From positions 4,033,501-4,097,500 of the forward strand of contig JAYKKM010000351.1 in the NCBI GenBank assembly GCA_035772405.1: a stretch of 64,000 nt of DNA, given 5' to 3'. The notes under the pieces are model-generated. The model ran no database searches. It was not told the origin of the DNA and saw only the letters and a program-made list of their open reading frames with translations. This document shows positions 1 through 8,743 of this stretch, in pieces; position 1 is the stretch's first letter; each line of letters begins with the position of its first letter. The position numbers and the translations under genes are program-made. The stretch comes from Chrysogorgia sp. JL179-B06. Its lineage: Eukaryota > Cnidaria > Anthozoa > Scleralcyonacea > Chrysogorgiidae.

Positions 1-866
1 TCAACTGAGCATCGACTTCGGTTGAACCGGAGATGAACCCATAGGTTGAACCGCGGAAGATCCGCGGATGAAACCGCGGTTTCTGTTAGGTTATTTCTAG
101 GCAGTACTGTATGTATAGTATGTGCCATGTTCAAATTAACAACACATTTATAAAAATGATTTATAATAACTATCAATTTATTTGTGTCTGTGCTTTTCAT
201 GTATTTTCATGCATTGCTTCTTAAGTCTGCATGGTCTAACCATAGCGGCAGGCACGTGTGCGCATTGCGTACCTATTTTAGTATTTGCAGGAATCCTCGA
301 CCCCTTCGTTTTTTCCAGCTCTTCATCGGTTGGAAATGAAATGCTTCACCCTGTATCGAATGACTATACGCATTGTCATCTTTTCTTTCCTTTAATAAAC
401 ACCTCGTATTCAATTCATCAAACTCAGGGCGAACATTTCGCTCCGAAAACACGTTCTTTCATGTGTAACAAACATTTCTTCCTCGCTCTCCATATTTGCG
501 ATTCGATGGCAAACAAAAAAGCTCCGAACATGTTAAGACAACCCCAGTAAAACAAATGCAAATTCAAAATCACTACTCCTAAATGCACTTATGCAAAGAC
601 ATTAACCTTTTGTAAAATGCGAATCAAACGTTTAATTATTTCCGCCCAATGTTTATACATTCAGATGTCAAAAAGACGTTTTTCTAAATGAATACTTTTG
701 TTAGAAAATACAGGTAACCATGCATGAAATAAGTTAACTAAAGCCCTCAAACGTCAGCTTTAACTCTTACGTATCTCTTTTCAATTTAGTCCTGATCATT
801 CTTATTAAATCATCATAAAAATGAAAAATCATAAAACAGATGCTGTTGTCAGTTCTAATTTCTAAC
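1..866. other. Intron or flank, no gene recognised
   Basis: I see no convincing exon or RNA gene here. The first 90 bases hold a small CCGCGG-centred palindromic cluster and two copies of GGTTGAACCG-like sequence, which may be a transposon edge. An open frame at 182-550 on the plus strand has no recognisable motif and the composition of noncoding DNA. Because the host gene runs leftward and its last visible exon ends at 867 with a splice donor, this stretch is most likely the start of the next intron. Confidence 0.5.
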
Positions 867-974
867 CTTCTGTTGTCTCATGTACTTTTGAGAAGCCGCA
901 AGAACTTCAGCGATGCACGATTCTTCCAGTTTATTACAATGGATAAACTGCACGTCTTCTGCGGTGTTGGACTG
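867..974 (-). CDS. RNF213: RNF213-like gene, seventh visible exon
   Basis: A 108-bp exon of 36 codons is read on the minus strand in phase 0, flanked by a tatag acceptor and an AAG/GTTAG donor. It encodes a peptide containing KLEESCIAEVLAASQKYMR, which resembles the segment that follows the second part of the AAA core in RNF213 (mysterin), the giant AAA+ ATPase and E3 ubiquitin ligase of animals. It joins in phase with the exon at 36806-36963, 35.8 kb upstream; the Polinton sits in that intron. Splice consensus, phase and protein similarity agree. The protein similarity is from memory of the family, so orthology is inference. Confidence 0.8.
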
Positions 975-1323
975 CTATAGAAAAAGAAAATTATCACGTA
1001 ACGGAACTAAGTTTGACAAGAAAACTCTTAAATTATATCAAAACGATTTACGACTTGTTTACATTTCTTTGAAAGAGCACACTCGATCATAAGCAATACC
1101 ATTTACGATGTATAATTATCAATTAGAGTTTTTTTTTTCAAATCCTATTTATTTTCATTCTTAATATTTGAAAATTTATCCGACTGCACCAAACTCAGGT
1201 CTAGGCTAAACGTAGCTGCGCTCTGACGAGTGAACTATTGCGGCAAATAAAAAATTTCAAAGCCCATTTTCAAAGACGTAAATTACCTTCACTCGCAAAC
1301 AATAGTCCAGCTGTTAAGGGGTG

Positions 1324-1913
1324 AATTGTGCGTTTTATGATACAAGCATTAAACTTGGCAAGTAGATAGAGTTACTAGTGCTGATGACTTTCTGATATAG
1401 GGCCAATGCAGATTTCTTCCTGGTTGCCACAAAATCGAGTTTTTTCTTCCAATTTACCTATCAAAGTATATATATTATAAAAAAGTGAAAATTCAAAGTT
1501 CACTTTTAGCGAATATCACTTGATATAAGTGGGCTGTACGATTTTCCAAGCTTATTTTGAGTTACAGAAGGCTAAACCCACTAAAAACAAGAATTTTGTA
1601 GCATTTTGCGGCATTTTCCACATTTTTGAGCGTTAATAACTCAAAATAGGCTTAGGAAATCAAACTACCCACTTGAATGTCCTTCATATAGTTGTTCGCG
1701 AACTTGCTAATGATATGGGTGATACTCGCTAAAAGTAAACTTTGAATTTTCACTTTTTTATAATATATATACTTTGATAGGTAAATTGGAAGAAAAACTC
1801 GAATTTGTGGCAACCAGGAAGAAATCTGCATTGGCCCTATATCAGAAAGTCATCAGCACTAGTAACTTTATCTATTTGCCAAGCTTCATGCGTGTATCAC
1901 AAAACGAACGATT
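1324..1913. repeat. Long inverted repeat (foldback MITE)
   Basis: Two arms of roughly 270 bp, about 1324-1600 and 1640-1913, are imperfect reverse complements. For example, the block containing CAATTTACCTATCAAAG near 1450 reappears inverted near 1780, and GATGACTTTCTGATATAGGG near 1382 reappears inverted near 1840. Only a few tens of bases separate the arms, so the single strand would fold into one long hairpin. It has no coding capacity; an open frame at 1774-2112 is a by-product. It is most likely a nonautonomous DNA transposon. I could not define a target duplication. Confidence 0.75.
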
Positions 1914-2433
1914 AAGGCAACATTTTGGACTTAACCGCCGGGCACAAAGCACTTCGCTCGAAAAGTTAAACTTCTTACTCAATATTTCGGCCGCATATCA
2001 ACCTTCCAGGGTGTTTTATTGGTATTTTATCACTGCCTATGAAGAGCGTTTATATTATATATGGTTTATATCATTCATTTACCTCATCAACTGTCGATGG
2101 ACCAGGCGATAATAACGATACCGGAACAAACTGAATGTAGAAATCAAAACAAAATAAAAGGGTCCTTAATTATATTCAAAGGAACCTGAATTGGACTTCT
2201 TATTTGACAAGTTTGTCATGCACATCGATAAGAGAATAGGAGTTCTAAAACACGGTTTAGCATAGAAAATATCATAATGTAATCGTAATATCTACGCAAT
2301 TCAGCCTTATAGGATGCCACGTAGTTTTTATTAAATATATATCTATCTCATAAATTAAATAGTAATAAGATATTATATGGTGTCACCGCCTAAAAGGTAT
2401 CGATCGCATAATAAATAGTAAGTAAAAATTGCG

Positions 2434-2438
2434 TTGGG
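2434..2438. repeat. Left target-site duplication of the Polinton (TTGGG)
   Basis: TTGGG lies immediately before the element's terminal AG, and the same five bases follow its terminal CT at 34744-34748. Polintons usually make 6-bp duplications; here five bases match and the sixth differs (G before on the left, T after on the right). Removing the element leaves ATTGCGTTG, then GGTCAT, then CAACGCAAT, a 9-bp stem with a 6-nt loop. Confidence 0.75.
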
Positions 2439-2465
2439 AGTAGTAATTATATATATATATATATA

Positions 2466-2544
<79 letters not shown>

Positions 2545-3790
2545 GTGTGTGGGACTGGACCGAGCTCTAAGCCAATCAGAATCAAGAATAATTTGAATTG
2601 ACCAATCAGAGCACAGTCCAGTCCCATATTTCCAGGGGGGTTGAATATTTTTAAGGTGTGGTCACCCTGTAAAGAACGACCAGTAATCAAATCAGGGGGG
2701 ATATGCAACTGGTCGTATACAAGAGGTTTTTAGTGAATTTTGTATATATTTATCTCATGAAACCTGGTGTTGTTTTACGACCAGTTTTGATTGTCCTTGA
2801 GTTTTACGACCAGAGAGAGGAAGGTCAATCAAGGTGATCGTAGTCAATTTCATGAGATAGATATCAAAAAGTCAAAAAAAAACTTTGAGTATAAACGACC
2901 ATCATACCTCACCCGATGTGATTTAATACTTACACGTGCCATCTAAAAAAAACGTCCATATTATTTTTATTGGAAGAGTTGTAATGTTTTTGAAATAAAA
3001 ATAATCCAAAATGTTTTCTTATAGAATTAATCATAGAAATTTCCGCCATGGAGCTCTTACCTCCACGCCATCTTATGGCCGAATGACTGATATTTCTTAG
3101 TTACGGTATTTTTAAAAATGATGTTTTCTCAAAATATTTTTAGATGCTATATCTCAAAACAATTATTTGGGTATTTTTATCTTCCAAAAAGTTTTAGAGA
3201 CGACATCTCCGAAAAAGAGTTTCTCAAAAATTTTTTAGATGAAACTCCTAAAAAAATTAGATGTAATATACCCTGGAAAAAGTTTTTTGGGTTTATACCC
3301 TAAAAGTGTTTTAAAAAAATTAAAAGCAATATATCCCCAAAAAAGTTTTAAGAGTTTGTGAATTATGGGTGAGTATATAAGCAGGTGGGTTTCGTAATAT
3401 TTTTCAGTGGGTTTCGTAATATTTTTCAGTTGGCTCCTGTTGTGTGTATTGCTCGCTTGTAAGTTGTACTTCTGGTACAAGACTCTGAACTCTTCCAATG
3501 TGCCGTAGTGTTTATCACTAAACTGCATTGGCGCGCGTTCACCCGTAGTCGAATTTGCGATTGGAATGAGATTGACTCTGGTCCATAGCGACAATCAGGT
3601 CATCTCTTATTCTATCAATTGCTTATTTTACGCCAGGGTTGTTCGTTAGCGTATGATGAAAGAGTTAGCTATAGTAAAAACACACACAATGTAGAAGTTT
3701 GATGAATTGTTTTTAAAACATGGAATATTTACAAGCACAAAAAGATTTTTACAAAAATATATATAAAGACAAAAAGTTATTTAAACACAC
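2439..3790. repeat. Polinton left terminal inverted repeat
   Basis: About 1.35 kb matches, inverted, the right end of the element. Landmarks are GTGTGTGGGACTGGACC next to the (TA)n array, the GGCCATAAGATGGCGT-type block near 3070, and the TTACGCCAGGGTTGTTCG block near 3630. The inner edge fades around 3790-3805. The left copy lacks roughly 150-200 bp found in the right copy near 34.1-34.26 kb. No gene is evident inside; the matching open frames seen in both TIRs are a consequence of the repeat. Confidence 0.9.
2448..2540. repeat. (TA)n microsatellite inside the left TIR
   Basis: A TA dinucleotide array of about 45 units, with one TAG interruption near 2465, starts nine bases inside the element terminus. 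The right TIR carries a longer array at the same place, so the array belongs to the element and not to the target DNA. Confidence 0.95.
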
Positions 3791-3878
3791 AAACGTAATT
3801 TTCAGTAGCTGGATTGCTGGGATCTTTTTTAATTTGTAGGGGAAATAAACGTTTTTAACACACATTAAAAACTTTTTT

Positions 3879-4181
3879 TTATACAAGAGAAGGAATTATT
3901 ATGTCTTCGTCAGTTTTTATAAACCTAACATTTTTATGTAAAAGATGAGGAACATCCTCCTCCGATAATATTTTTATTGTTTTTCCAGATTCTCCATGAT
4001 TGATAACTTTCAGGGTTACTTCATACGGGTGTTGTTTCACACCATTTGTTTTTATTACAGAACATTGTTTTGTTTCAAATATTGTAACAGGTTTGCAATC
4101 CTCCACAAAATATATATATTCAGGATATTCTTTAAGAAGATATTCACATGATAAATAGCGCTGAAAAGTATTTTCGACTTG
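3879..4181 (-). pseudogene. Small accessory protein, family A copy 1, no clear start
   Basis: An open frame encodes a protein of the same family as the genes at 5344-5673 and 5791-6207. The shared elements are an aromatic segment, VEDCKP, a middle L-x-V strand segment (VTLKVI) and a C-terminal DxxHLLHKxxxxI segment. The frame stays open upstream of its first ATG (4106) to 4181 and keeps family similarity there (a RYLSCEYL-like segment). No ATG precedes it before a TGA at 4182, so the start is lost, spliced or non-AUG. Function is unknown. The family looks lineage-specific to this element, and three sibling copies lie within 4 kb on the same strand. Confidence 0.6.
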
Positions 4182-4341
4182 TCAAAAAAAGTTATACTAT
4201 TAACATATATACTACAATAACGTAATACGGACATTGTTTTTTTTCAGTAATGATAAAGTTTTTTAGTTTAAACATCTTATATAATATTATATATTTGTCT
4301 CAGAAAAGATATAAAAAAAAAATCAAAAACAGATATAACAG

Positions 4342-4349
4342 TATAAATA
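4342..4349 (+). promoter_or_regulatory. TATA box (CAGTATAAATAG)
   Basis: TATAAATA in the context CAGTATAAATAG lies 59-66 bp upstream of the ATG at 4408. The same extended motif recurs before other genes of the element (6614, 13311, and 27432 on the minus strand). Confidence 0.6.
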
Positions 4350-4407
4350 GACGGTTTTTTCTTTTTTTTTATAAAGCATTGCTTGTCGTACTTCAGTTAA
4401 CAAAAAA

Positions 4408-4545
4408 ATGAAGTGTAGGAGTTGTATAAAAAAAGCGAAAACGAAAAATAAAAAAAGAATACGAAAACGACGACGTTCTAAAAAAATTCAAAAAGGAAGA
4501 GGTCTTAAAGCTGATCCTAAGTTTTATGAATTTTGGAATTGGTAG
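4408..4545 (+). CDS. Small basic protein, 45 aa
   Basis: The frame encodes 45 residues, starting with MKCRSCIKKAK, then a run very rich in Lys and Arg (KKRIRKRRRSKK), a KGRGLK motif and an aromatic tail ending FWNW. It follows a TATA box at conventional distance and no other gene overlaps it. Composition resembles the small arginine-rich core proteins (pX/mu type) of adenoviruses and Polintons, which condense DNA in the capsid. That assignment rests on composition only. A CxxC near the N-terminus is unlike pX, and a nucleic-acid-binding regulator is equally possible. Confidence 0.6.
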   Translation: MKCRSCIKKAKTKNKKRIRKRRRSKKIQKGRGLKADPKFYEFWNW

Positions 4546-4668
4546 ACGATGTTAAAAAAAATGTTATTAATCCAAATAAGTTTTTTTCCATCTTTGTATT
4601 CTATCATCACATTCACATAGATCAACTATTTTACTATAGATAAGTCGTCCGTAATTCTGTTTACAAAA

Positions 4669-4770
4669 CTAACAATAATGATGGTTTACAAAGCATTCTT
4701 TACATCTGTAATGCATGAAAAAATGATAGAAGGAATTCACTTCACAATAACAGAAACTGCAATATACCAT
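4669..4770 (-). CDS. Cys-rich mini-protein, 33 aa
   Basis: The product has paired cysteines (YCSFCYC near the N-terminus and CKEC near the C-terminus) and several histidines, fitting a single small zinc-binding fold. I chose the ATG at 4770 over the longer frame beginning at 4860, because a good TATA box (TATAAAAG, 4830-4823 on this strand) sits inside the longer frame and 53 bp before the shorter start. Function is unknown. It is transcribed away from the gene at 4885, and the two TATA boxes lie only about 12 bp apart. Confidence 0.5.
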   Translation of the reverse strand: MVYCSFCYCEVNSFYHFFMHYRCKECFVNHHYC

Positions 4771-4822
4771 CTTGACAACTTTTTTTTGGACTTTTGTGAA
4801 AATTTTATAGTTTGCCAACCCA

Positions 4823-4849
4823 CTTTTATAGATTTTTAGAATATAAAAG
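4823..4849. promoter_or_regulatory. Divergent promoter pair
   Basis: TATAAAAG is present on the minus strand (4830-4823) and again on the plus strand (4842-4849). The first lies 53 bp before the ATG at 4770 (leftward), the second 43 bp before the ATG at 4885 (rightward). This is a compact bidirectional promoter. Confidence 0.6.
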
Positions 4850-4884
4850 CAGGGTATCAAATATATTTTTCGATTATTTTCAAC

Positions 4885-5238
4885 ATGTGGCTGCGATCAA
4901 TGGTTGATTTTGGAGAGGGTGAATCTTATGATTATCTTACACTGTATTATCATGCTAAACCCATACAATTAGTAAACTACGAACCTGTGGTTCCCTCGTG
5001 TTTAAGATATGGATATTATTTATATCTGAAAGATCGTCAGGGATATTTCAAAATGTTGTTAGTAGAGGCGTTTGGGACTCCGGGGGATAATTTACAGAAC
5101 CTCTTATCATCATTGAAGGGAAAAGATATAAATATTAAAAATAATAGTGTAGAATTAGCAAACTCAACACCTTCATTAAACATTAAACCTTGCTTTCTCA
5201 TGGGAAACAGAGGGAAACAAATGTTTTGGTCTTTGTAA
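4885..5238 (+). CDS. Orphan accessory protein, 117 aa
   Basis: A complete frame follows a TATA box at -43 and is followed by an AATAAA-type polyadenylation signal at about 5250. The N-terminal two thirds are rich in Tyr and hydrophobic residues (YDYLTLYYHAKPIQL, then YGYYLYLKDRQGYF), the C-terminal third is polar. I see no signal peptide, membrane segment or catalytic motif and do not recognise the family. Its own promoter and poly(A) signal point to independent expression, as for its neighbours. Confidence 0.65.
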   Translation: MWLRSMVDFGEGESYDYLTLYYHAKPIQLVNYEPVVPSCLRYGYYLYLKDRQGYFKMLLVEAFGTPGDNLQNLLSSLKGKDINIKNNSVELANSTPSLNIKPCFLMGNRGKQMFWSL

Positions 5239-5343
5239 TGTTTTTTAAAATAATAAACTTTTGATAGAAAGTTAGAAACAGAAAAAAATATATCGAGTTT
5301 TTTATTTTTGTAAAAATTTTTATTACAAGAAAAATAAATATTT

Positions 5344-5673
5344 TTAAAAATTAATTTGTTGTGGAATTATTGAGTAAACATTATTTATTAGTTTAATTTT
5401 TTTATACAAGAGATGATCACTTTTAGTATCAATAATTGTTTTTAGTGTTATTCCCTTCTCTTCAAGTAATCCCTGTTTTATAACTTTCAGAGTTAGTTCG
5501 TAGACTTGAGGTGGAGAACAAAACGGGGGATTACATTCTTTACATAGTATAGCAGGTTTACAATCCTCTACCAAATACGTATAGTTAGGAAAATGTTTTT
5601 GAAGAAAATAACATGAATAATAACGAGGAGTATAGTCATAATATGCTACACCTCTATAATTGACACAGTTCAC
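5344..5673 (-). CDS. Small accessory protein, family A copy 2, 109 aa
   Basis: A complete frame on the minus strand shares with the copies at 3879 and 5791 an aromatic N-terminal segment (PRYYSCYFLQKHF), the VEDCKPA box, cysteines (CKECNPPFC), a short strand segment (VYELTLKVI) and a C-terminal DHLLYKKIKLI segment. A poly(A)-type TTTTATT on the plus strand near 5317 supports the 3' end. Function is unknown. Four related copies in one arm suggest tandem duplication and divergence, as with host-interaction genes of large DNA viruses, but that role is inference. Confidence 0.7.
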   Translation of the reverse strand: MNCVNYRGVAYYDYTPRYYSCYFLQKHFPNYTYLVEDCKPAILCKECNPPFCSPPQVYELTLKVIKQGLLEEKGITLKTIIDTKSDHLLYKKIKLINNVYSIIPQQINF

Positions 5674-5790
5674 GAGATCTTGTTCTTGATTCTTCTTGTT
5701 CTAGATATCAATATGATTAAATTGTTTAATCTTATATATATAATAAATAAAAAAGGAAAAACACGAATTTTTTTTTTTTTAAAAGTTTTT

Positions 5791-6207
5791 TTATTGAGTA
5801 TATGCTACAGCTTTCATGAAATTATTAGAATCTATTATTAGTTTAATTTCTTTTTGTAAAAGATCAAAAGCATCATAGTCAACAATTGTTGTTATGTTTT
5901 CACCCAGACATGAACAATTCCATTCATCATTTTCATGTTCATGTTTCTTTTTAACTTCCAGAGCTAAGTAATATGCTTGAGGAGGAGGTGTTGAGGGTAT
6001 AACACCAATACATTCGCAAAATACCGTAGGTTGACATTTCTTTACAACATAGGTAAAGTGGTGTAATTCTTTTTCTAGAAAACGACTTGCATAATAGTTA
6101 TTTTCATCTTCAAAGTAGGGGTTAAAGTCATCAGCAGTTATTCTTTTATATCTTCTACCGTTATGTTCATCACAATCACGATAGGGGACATGTGAATTCG
6201 ACATCAT
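5791..6207 (-). CDS. Small accessory protein, family A copy 3, 138 aa
   Basis: This is the longest family member. It has an acidic, aromatic N-terminal extension (DFNPYFEDENNYYASRFLEK), then TYVVKKCQPTVFCEC, a proline turn (TPPPQAYYLALEVKKK) and a C-terminal DLLQKEIKLI segment that matches its siblings. The start at 6207 is followed by a continuous frame, with AT-rich promoter-like DNA (TATATAA, TATAAAA) upstream at 6240-6330. I do not recognise the fold. Two or more conserved cysteines could bind metal or form disulfides. Confidence 0.7.
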   Translation of the reverse strand: MMSNSHVPYRDCDEHNGRRYKRITADDFNPYFEDENNYYASRFLEKELHHFTYVVKKCQPTVFCECIGVIPSTPPPQAYYLALEVKKKHEHENDEWNCSCLGENITTIVDYDAFDLLQKEIKLIIDSNNFMKAVAYTQ

Positions 6208-6365
6208 TCACAATAACGTTTAACATTTCGGTAACCCGTTTGTATATAATTTTTTATAAAAATAATATAAAAAGAAAAATCAAAATTAAAAAAACAGATA
6301 TTCTAAAATAAAAATATATATAAAAAAAAATCAAAAGAAATTTTATTAGGATATAAATAAAAAAA

Positions 6366-6569
6366 ATGGTTTTACAAAATATCATGGAAACCGTGGAAAC
6401 AGTAGATGCACGATATAATAGATTATTCTATTCAAAATATCCCTGTGGACAATGTCTTAACGAAAATATGTGTGGGGAAGTGTGTGCGAATTATACACCG
6501 TGGAAAGATCAAAAACAAAAACGTTGTTGTAGATTAAAGAGATGGTTGTTAAAGAAGATATGTTGTTAA
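6366..6569 (+). CDS. Cys-rich accessory protein, family B copy 1, 67 aa
   Basis: The frame contains DARYNRLFYSKYPCGQCLNE followed by more cysteines (CGEVC) and a basic C-terminus (KQKRCCRLKRWLLKKICC). It is a paralogue of the next gene: both share D-x-R-[YF]-x-R-L-[FY]-Y-x-K-x-PCG-x-C-[LI]-N. Paired Cys residues suggest zinc binding. Function is unknown. A second in-frame ATG at 6384 is an alternative start. Confidence 0.6.
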   Translation: MVLQNIMETVETVDARYNRLFYSKYPCGQCLNENMCGEVCANYTPWKDQKQKRCCRLKRWLLKKICC

Positions 6570-6613
6570 AAGATTTAAAGAAGAAAATCCATAAAAAAAA
6601 AAAGAAGAAACAG

Positions 6614-6621
6614 TATAAATA
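6614..6621 (+). promoter_or_regulatory. TATA box (CAGTATAAATAA)
   Basis: TATAAATA in the CAGTATAAATAA context lies 37-44 bp upstream of the ATG at 6658. It is the same extended motif as at 4342. Confidence 0.65.
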
Positions 6622-6657
6622 AGAGTAAAAAAAATAATTATTTTTATATTTGTTAAA

Positions 6658-6870
6658 ATGGAACGTATTGGAAAAGCAGATGAACGATTTGAAAGATTAT
6701 ATTATAACAAACATCCTTGTGGAAGATGTATTAACAAACGTCCGTGTGCGATTCATCCAGATGAAATAAAACTTTCTAGACTAAACAGTTTTAAACGTCG
6801 GGTGTTAAACAAGTTAAATATACGGTGGAAATATACAGTGAATGTTTCAGTGGAAATAGATCACGAATAG
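6658..6870 (+). CDS. Cys-rich accessory protein, family B copy 2, 70 aa
   Basis: The frame starts MERIGKADERFERLYYNKHP and continues CGRCINKRPC, the family signature shared with 6366-6569, then a basic helix-like segment (LNSFKRRVLNKL). It has its own TATA box 44 bp upstream. It lacks the CCxL tail of its paralogue. Function is unknown; a small zinc-binding regulator is one possibility. Confidence 0.65.
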   Translation: MERIGKADERFERLYYNKHPCGRCINKRPCAIHPDEIKLSRLNSFKRRVLNKLNIRWKYTVNVSVEIDHE

Positions 6871-6908
6871 AAGAAAAGACGTCGAAGTTTTTTTTTAAAA
6901 AGATTTAA

Positions 6909-7511
6909 ATGGCTGAACGAGAGCGTGATTTTGATGAAATTCTTTATCCCGACATTCAATATTTATCACATGCTGAATTGTTTGAGATTAGATGTGCTGA
7001 TTATGATTATAAATATTTTAACATTTATGTGGAAGATAAAAATGAACAATCTATATTTCGGAAACGATATGGTGGAAAAAGATATTATAGATTTTTAATA
7101 ACCAGTTTTAGCTGGACTATGTCATTTTATGATCAGTTAGTTGGAAAACATGTAGTATTTATTGATAGAGAACCGAGATTACCCACGTTAATTTCGACCC
7201 TTGATTGTTTTGAGATAAATAATATTCCATGTTATTCAAAAGCGTTTTTGTATGGTGAATGTAAGGATTCAAGATTTAGATTAGTAAATTATCATTTACG
7301 TGAAAATTTTGATGGTAAAGAGCTTTATTTAGTTCTTATTAAAGATGAAAATATATTATCTGTACTTAATGTGATTTATGGTACCAGTAATGGAAATTAT
7401 ATTGTAACATTAATAAATAAAATACATTTTGATAAATCTATGTTGCAACTACATGTATATTTAAATTCTTGTGGGGAATTATGTAATAATTTTAATGAAT
7501 TAAATATTTGA
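6909..7511 (+). CDS. Orphan accessory protein, 200 aa
   Basis: An intact 200-residue frame starts 38 bp after the previous gene. It is rich in aromatic and beta-prone residues and has no obvious signal peptide, membrane span or known motif. Notable stretches are RYYRFLITSFSWTMSFYDQL and ELYLVLIKDENILSVLNVIY. It is the longest undamaged gene of the left arm, which argues that it was functional recently. I do not recognise a family; the fold could be tested by structure prediction. Confidence 0.7.
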   Translation: MAERERDFDEILYPDIQYLSHAELFEIRCADYDYKYFNIYVEDKNEQSIFRKRYGGKRYYRFLITSFSWTMSFYDQLVGKHVVFIDREPRLPTLISTLDCFEINNIPCYSKAFLYGECKDSRFRLVNYHLRENFDGKELYLVLIKDENILSVLNVIYGTSNGNYIVTLINKIHFDKSMLQLHVYLNSCGELCNNFNELNI

Positions 7512-7557
7512 AATAAACAGTTAAAAATATCGAGAAAGCGTTTTTGATTTTTTTGAT

Positions 7558-7812
7558 TTAAAAAAAAGAATTTATATACACTTCTTGATCTATAACATTA
7601 TGTATACCACAAGCTCCTGCAACATGTGTTGTTATATATTGTTTATAATTAAGCTTTTTATTTTCTGCATACTCCATAACTTCCAAGTTTATATATAATT
7701 GATTCATAGGAAAGCATGGATTCAGTATTTGTTCACATTTACGTACAATAAATTTTTGATTTCGACAATTTTCTTTAAGATAGTGAAGATCATACTGTTT
7801 GGGTTTTGACAT
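7558..7812 (-). CDS. Small accessory protein, family A copy 4 (divergent), 84 aa
   Basis: The frame shares the order of features of family A: an aromatic stretch (YDLHYLKENC), a KFIVRKCEQ box equivalent to YVVKKCQP, and an LYINLEVMEY segment equivalent to YYLALEV. It is shorter and its C-terminus differs. It lies head-on to the 6909 gene with about 46 bp between stops. Function is unknown. Confidence 0.6.
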   Translation of the reverse strand: MSKPKQYDLHYLKENCRNQKFIVRKCEQILNPCFPMNQLYINLEVMEYAENKKLNYKQYITTHVAGACGIHNVIDQEVYINSFF

Positions 7813-8073
7813 ATTGCTTGCGTGAGGTTCAACTGAAGAATGAACCAGAAAACAAAATGTTTTTTATTTTATTTAGATTAATGTTTATTTAGCTTAATGA
7901 ATTTGAAAGCTATATAAAGAGTAAAAATATGACATTTCAAATCACAGCATTATGATTGAAACAATTTTAAGAGTTGTTCTTTATTTTCAATATTTTAACC
8001 AAGGATAAATTGGATATTTATTTTGGTTATGTGATTATTTGATTATTATCGTGGAAAATATGTCACATGTCCC
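7813..8073. other. Intergenic, AT-rich
   Basis: This holds a TATATAAAGAG element at about 7912-7922 that could serve the gene at 8074. The only other coding potential is an 18-codon frame at about 7953. Nothing else is seen. Confidence 0.4.
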
Positions 8074-8743
8074 ATGATGAATTGTGAAAACATTCACCCC
8101 CCCCCCCCCCCCGAAGAAAGTTATACAGTCAATATGAAAAAAATCAAAGGAACCCATGGAATGGAATCCTATTTTATTCTAGAAGATCGTTTCTCTTATA
8201 TGATCCCGAATTTACAAGCAAGTCAAAGAAAATATTCATTGAAGAGATCATGGCTAGAACAACGTACTATACTAGTTGAATCATCAGACACGTTATGCTG
8301 TAGTTTTTTTTCCATTTCCCGATTGTTTTAAAGAATTATTTATTTTATTACCTCTTGAAAACATCTCAACTGTATTTCAATTTTTAAACACCAAAGATAA
8401 GTATCATTATACATATTTTCTACAAAATCTAACCTTTGAAAGAAAATACATATCTTATACCATGGGTTTTGGAAAAGAAAGTTTAGTAAGCAAATTTAAG
8501 CACATACAGCACGAGAAAGGCGATTTAAATCTTTTTTTAAATATTTATTTGTTAATGGTAGCACCTAGTATTTTCAATTCTTATGTTTATTGTAGTTCAA
8601 CTAAAAATATTATCATGATCACTTCATGTTTTATATTTTATTGTCGTAAACATAACACAATAGGAAGTTTTCTCAATAGACAAAAAAAGGTCTTTCTGAA
8701 AAAAATATTAGATATGATTTTTGGAATTTTATATATTATATAA
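8074..8743 (+). pseudogene. Unknown protein with poly-Pro start, one frameshift
   Basis: A frame from 8074 begins MMNCENIHPPPPP, the prolines being encoded by a run of 16 C, and stays open to 8331. A second frame in register with the rest of the protein runs 8276-8743. The switch most simply falls in the T-run near 8304. The C-terminal part is hydrophobic and aromatic (NLFLNIYLLMVAP). The final TAA at 8741-8743 is in the same frame as the following Fic-like segment, so the two could be one interrupted gene. Function is unknown. Confidence 0.45.
8097..8112 (+). repeat. C16 homopolymer near the start of an ORF
   Basis: Sixteen consecutive C occur in otherwise about 70% AT sequence, within codons 8-13 of the frame starting at 8074. 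Such tracts mutate quickly by slippage, so it may be a contingency-type switch or simply a length-uncertain assembly site. Confidence 0.9.

Noticed and set aside
182..550. 122-aa open frame at the window start
   Set aside because: No domain, splice or promoter support, and low-complexity Ser/Cys composition; likely noncoding.
2373..2708. Matching open frames in both Polinton TIRs (also 34414-34668, 3235-3594 and 33423-33641)
   Set aside because: They are copies of the terminal repeat read through (TA)n or noncoding sequence; the protein versions diverge by frameshift and carry no motif.
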